From positions 1-27,983 of the forward strand of contig JAVBNA010000040.1 in the NCBI GenBank assembly GCA_031551875.1: a stretch of 27,983 nucleotides of DNA. The letters are read 5' to 3'. The notes under the pieces are model-generated. The model had not been told where the DNA came from. It saw nothing but the letters and a program-made list of their open reading frames with translations, and ran no database searches. Shown here one piece after another: positions 25,501 through 27,983 of this stretch (its first letter is position 1; every line of letters starts with the position of its first letter). This DNA is from JAVBNA01 sp031551875 (GTDB lineage Bacteria; Bacillota; Clostridia; Oscillospirales; Acutalibacteraceae). A program made the position numbers and the translations under genes.

Positions 25501-27173
25501 TATTCGACCGAAAGAATGAAATAGTAGACGGGCTGTCCGCCGCTGATCACGGTGATGTCCACGGCGCTGCCCAGCTTGGCCGACAGCAGACTCTTGGCCT
25601 CCATGGCCTGCGCTTCGCTGACGTCCTCGCCGTAGATCAGGGTGAGAAACTCGGTTTCGCGGTTCACCATCGAACGGGCGAGACGCACAACCGCCTTGAT
25701 GCAGTCCTTTTCAGAGAAAACCAGCTTGCCGTTTTCGAGCGCAATAATTTCGCCCTCTTTCATCTTCATACCGCCGAATTCAGAGTCGCGCGCGGCAAAG
25801 GTGACCTGTCCGGTTCCGACACGGCCCGCTGCGTCCATCATGGCGGTGTGGTTCTCCTCGGAGGAAATGTCGGGGTTAAAGGCCAGCATGGCGGCGATGC
25901 CCTGCGGCAGCGTGCGGGTGGGGACAACCACAATTTTCCGGTCGTCACACAGCGCTTCGGCCTGCTCGGCCGCCATGATGATGTTTTTGTTGTTGGGGAG
26001 GACAAAGACAATTTTGGCGGGCGTCGCGAGACAGGCCTCCAGAATGTCCTCGGTGCTGGGGTTCATGGTCTGTCCGCCGGTGACCACATGCAGGCAGCCC
26101 AGGTCGGTGAAAAGCGTTTCTAGCCCGTCGCCGGCGGCAACAGCCACAAAGCCGAATTCCTCTTCAGGCTCGGCCTTTTCAAGCTTTTTTGGCGCTTTTT
26201 TCGCCTGCTTCGCATTGGCGGCGTCGTTTTGGCGGCCCTGCTCCTTGTGCTGCTCCTTCATGTTCTCCACCTTGACGGTGATCAGCTGTCCGAAGGTGAG
26301 CGCCTCCTGGAGCGCAAGGCCGGGGCTCTCGGTGTGCACGTGGACTTTGATGATTTCTTCGTCGTCCACAACCACAACACAGTCGCCGATGGTCTCCAGA
26401 TACGCGCGCAGCTCAAGCGGGTCACGCGCACAGTCGGGATCACGCCCGACGATATATTCGGTGCAGTAGGTAAAGGTGATGTCATCGTCAAACTCAGCGG
26501 CGGCGTTGGCGAAGAAATCGTCGTCGCCCTCATCGGAGACCGTCTTGGCGACGCCCTCAATGATCACACCGTCACGAAAGACCGACATCATGCCCTCAAA
26601 GATATGACAAAGTCCCATGCCGCCCGCGTCCACCACACCGGCCTTTTTGAGGACGGGGAGGAGCTCAGGCGTCGTTTCGAGCGACTGCGCCGCACCCTCG
26701 CAGATGGCTTCCCAGACGTACAGCGCGTCATTGTTGACCGTCGCGGCGTACTTGCCGCGCTCGGCCGCCACGCGCGATACGGTGAGCATGGTGCCCTCTG
26801 TGGGCTTCATGACCGCCTTGTAGGCCGCTTCCACGCCGAGAGACAGCGCTTCCGCCAGGTCGGCGCCCGACGCCTCAGAAAGCCCCTTCAGTCCGCGGGA
26901 AAAGCCGCGGAACAGCAGGGAGAGGATCACGCCGGAGTTGCCTCGTGCGCCCCGAAGCAGGGCGGAGGCTGTGACCTCGGCTACCTTGCCGGCCGTGTCG
27001 AATTCGGCGTTCGTCAGCTCTTTGGCGCCCGCCGTCATGGTCATGGACATGTTGGTGCCGGTGTCACCGTCGGGGACGGGGAAAATGTTGAGTTTGTCCA
27101 CCACACTTTTATGCTTTACGATGTTGTTGGATCCGGAGATGATCGCGTCACGAAGGACAGATGCAGAAATCAC
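25500..27173 (-). CDS. fakA: DAK2/DegV-partner kinase, FakA-like (YloV family)
   Basis: Family members phosphorylate fatty acids held by FakB (DegV-type) proteins for phospholipid synthesis. That role is established for Staphylococcus FakA and only inferred here. The product is 557 aa. An N-terminal DhaL kinase domain (about 7-200) carries PVPDGDTGTNM (32-42) with the metal-binding aspartates and ARGNSGVIL. A middle domain contains IIKVHVHTESPG. A Lys/Ala-rich linker and a C-terminal domain with the typical GGQTMNPSTEDILEA follow. GTG at 27173 is chosen because AGGAG lies eight bases upstream. The in-frame GTG at 27182 is inside that site. The order asp23, this gene, recG matches Bacillus yloU-yloV-recG, without the sdaAB-sdaAA pair found there. 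Confidence 0.93.
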   Translation of the reverse strand: MISASVLRDAIISGSNNIVKHKSVVDKLNIFPVPDGDTGTNMSMTMTAGAKELTNAEFDTAGKVAEVTASALLRGARGNSGVILSLLFRGFSRGLKGLSEASGADLAEALSLGVEAAYKAVMKPTEGTMLTVSRVAAERGKYAATVNNDALYVWEAICEGAAQSLETTPELLPVLKKAGVVDAGGMGLCHIFEGMMSVFRDGVIIEGVAKTVSDEGDDDFFANAAAEFDDDITFTYCTEYIVGRDPDCARDPLELRAYLETIGDCVVVVDDEEIIKVHVHTESPGLALQEALTFGQLITVKVENMKEQHKEQGRQNDAANAKQAKKAPKKLEKAEPEEEFGFVAVAAGDGLETLFTDLGCLHVVTGGQTMNPSTEDILEACLATPAKIVFVLPNNKNIIMAAEQAEALCDDRKIVVVPTRTLPQGIAAMLAFNPDISSEENHTAMMDAAGRVGTGQVTFAARDSEFGGMKMKEGEIIALENGKLVFSEKDCIKAVVRLARSMVNRETEFLTLIYGEDVSEAQAMEAKSLLSAKLGSAVDITVISGGQPVYYFILSVE

Positions 27174-27193
27174 AAAAAGCACTCCTCTTAGGT

Positions 27194-27550
27194 TTAAGTT
27201 TCATTTTTCATGCCGTCCACATAGACGTCCACCTTGGACACCGGGATGTCGACACAGTCTTCCACAGAAAAGCGAACCGCGCTGACCACCTCTTTGACCA
27301 CCTCGGCGATCACAACGCCAAACCGGATGATGACGTGCAGCTCAATCGTGAGCCCGTCGTCCTCCTTTTTGATTCGGATCCCCTTGCCGCCGGTGGTTTC
27401 CCGCCCGCTGAAAAGAGCCTGAATCGAAAGCGCCGCGCCGCCTGCGAGATCCGCCACGCCATCACAGCGAAGGGCGGACTGCGTGACTAGACTGGTTACG
27501 AATTCGGGCGTAATGTGGATATCGCCCAGCTCGCTTGACAGCGTTCGCAT
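27194..27550 (-). CDS. Asp23/Gls24 family envelope stress response protein
   Basis: This is a homologue of Bacillus YloU. Asp23-family proteins are small, abundant and membrane-associated, and are linked to cell envelope homeostasis, with unclear biochemistry. The product is 118 aa, with the family start ITPEFVTSLVTQSALRCDGVADLAG and the alternating hydrophobic pattern ELHVIIRFGVVIAEVVKEV, ending KVDVYVDGM. There is no signal peptide or transmembrane segment. TAGGAGG is eight bases before the ATG, and a strong promoter lies immediately upstream. The fakA-like GTG starts 20 bases downstream, so the two are co-transcribed. Confidence 0.93.
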   Translation of the reverse strand: MRTLSSELGDIHITPEFVTSLVTQSALRCDGVADLAGGAALSIQALFSGRETTGGKGIRIKKEDDGLTIELHVIIRFGVVIAEVVKEVVSAVRFSVEDCVDIPVSKVDVYVDGMKNET

Positions 27551-27572
27551 ATGCAGTGCCTCCTAAAAACAA

Positions 27573-27602
27573 AGTATACCATAACAATGGTTTGATTGTC
27601 AA
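27573..27602 (-). promoter_or_regulatory. Proximal promoter of the asp23-fakA-recG operon
   Basis: On the minus strand a perfect TTGACA (27597-27602) and TATACT (27573-27578) are separated by 18 bases. Initiation near 27566 gives a very short leader containing TAGGAGG. The -35 lies in a small palindrome, TTTGA-TTG-TCAAA (27591-27603), extendable to ATG/CAT arms with one mismatch (27587-27607), which could be an operator. Confidence 0.85.
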
Positions 27603-27672
27603 ATCATATTGAAAAAAACTGAATAGAAATGAAGTTATAACACATCCTATTTTTATCAACGCTTTGTATAAT

Positions 27673-27701
27673 AGTATAACACATTTTTGACGGATAATCA
27701 A
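27673..27701 (-). promoter_or_regulatory. Distal candidate promoter of the asp23 operon
   Basis: On the minus strand TTGATT (27696-27701), a 17-base spacer and TATACT (27673-27678) lie exactly 100 bases upstream of the proximal promoter elements. The -35 is four of six and the -10 five of six. A second start would add about 100 bases of leader. Confidence 0.55.
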
Positions 27702-27781
27702 TTTAAAGACCAATTTGGTTCCTGTAACAGTCTATGCAGTCAGGCGGGACGATAGTCAAACCGTTCAATTTAGCGGTGTAC

Positions 27782-27810
27782 TTGCCAAACTGTGCCAGGC
27801 GCGTTATAAT
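27782..27810 (+). promoter_or_regulatory. Rightward sigma-A promoter leading out of the window
   Basis: TTGCCA (27782-27787), a 17-base spacer and a perfect TATAAT (27805-27810) predict initiation near 27817. The transcript would be at least 165 bases long without a visible coding start. The neighbour is not seen. In Bacillus the gene divergent from yloU is rpmB (L28), so a ribosomal protein gene is a reasonable guess only. Confidence 0.8.
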
Positions 27811-27925
27811 AAAAGATACAAAAAAACACACATAAACCGTACAACGGCTCTGTAAAGTTAAAATGAAAATTTAGCGCCAATTTCCTTAGACTTTCGCCCA
27901 AAAACTTGCGTAATCGCTTTTTCTC

Positions 27926-27970
27926 GTATTGTCAAGGCTAAATGTACGGCTGCGCCGGCCTTGACAATGC
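27926..27970 (+). repeat. Inverted repeat / stem-loop in the rightward leader
   Basis: ATTGTCAAGGC (27928-27938) and GCCTTGACAAT (27958-27968) are perfect 11-base arms. The stem extends outward by a T-G and a G-C pair to 27926/27970. The 19-base loop holds a second perfect hairpin, CGGC-TGC-GCCG (27947-27957). No T-run follows, so it is not a simple terminator. Candidate leader RNA element or protein-binding site. Confidence 0.65.
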
Positions 27971-27983
27971 TCCAAAAACCGAT

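Larger units (their letters stand above)
27551..27983. other. Long intergenic region with divergent promoters, no gene seen
   Basis: These 433 bases have no supported coding sequence on either strand and are clearly AT-richer than the flanking genes. They contain two minus-strand promoters for the asp23 operon, one plus-strand promoter pointing out of the window, and a long inverted repeat near the right edge. The rightward gene lies beyond the window. Confidence 0.8.

Noticed and set aside
27711..27765. Third minus-strand promoter (TTGACT with TAGACT) upstream of asp23
   Set aside because: Spacer of 19 bases and a weak -10 make it unconvincing next to the two better candidates.
1..27983. 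CRISPR arrays, insertion sequences, phage genes, tRNA or rRNA genes
   Set aside because: No regularly spaced repeats, transposase or integrase motifs, or tRNA-like cloverleafs were seen in any intergenic stretch.

Overview
The window is an intact, gene-dense, GC-rich stretch of a Gram-positive, Firmicutes-type chromosome, most likely Clostridia and possibly near the Oscillospiraceae/Ruminococcaceae. The lineage is inferred from gene order and protein features, not from a database search. Supporting points are the rplI-dnaB-tilS-hpt-ftsH run, an mraZ-led division and cell wall (dcw) cluster with a PASTA-tailed class B PBP and a DivIB-type FtsQ, and the asp23-fakA-like-recG block known from Bacillus (yloU-yloV-recG). 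A DNPR motif in the MurE half predicts meso-diaminopimelate peptidoglycan.

Layout. Positions 1-41 hold the first codons of a minus-strand zinc-ribbon-like gene that runs off the left edge. Positions 168-5943 hold rplI, dnaB, tilS, hpt and ftsH on the plus strand, ending in a strong terminator. Positions 6012-8685 hold glyA behind a near-consensus promoter, then rarA and a second strong terminator. Positions 8811-23408 are the dcw cluster: promoter and MraZ-type boxes, mraZ, rsmH, ftsL, a PASTA PBP (ftsI/spoVD type), a murE-murF fusion, mraY, ftsW/spoVE, murG, murA, ftsQ/divIB, and ftsZ with its own candidate promoter. A terminator closes this unit. Positions 23479-27550 hold the minus-strand operon asp23, fakA-like and recG, driven by two tandem candidate promoters. 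The last 433 bases have no gene. They carry those promoters, a strong rightward promoter and a stem-loop that looks like part of an untranslated leader.

How the genes work together. The first block covers translation, replication, tRNA-Ile lysidine modification, purine salvage and membrane proteolysis. The dcw cluster supplies lipid-linked peptidoglycan precursors (MurA, MurE/MurF, MraY, MurG), the septal synthase pair (FtsW plus the PBP), its FtsL/FtsQ scaffold and the FtsZ ring. murB, murC, murD and ftsA/sepF are not in the window and must be encoded elsewhere if the pathway is complete. The minus-strand operon covers envelope or lipid homeostasis and replication-fork rescue.

I see no mobile element, CRISPR array, tRNA or rRNA gene, and no clear sign of a wholly new system. 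The most unusual items are the single-polypeptide MurE-MurF fusion, the palindrome over the mraZ promoter, the hairpin between ftsL and the PBP gene, the atypical FtsZ tail, and the structured segment at the right edge.
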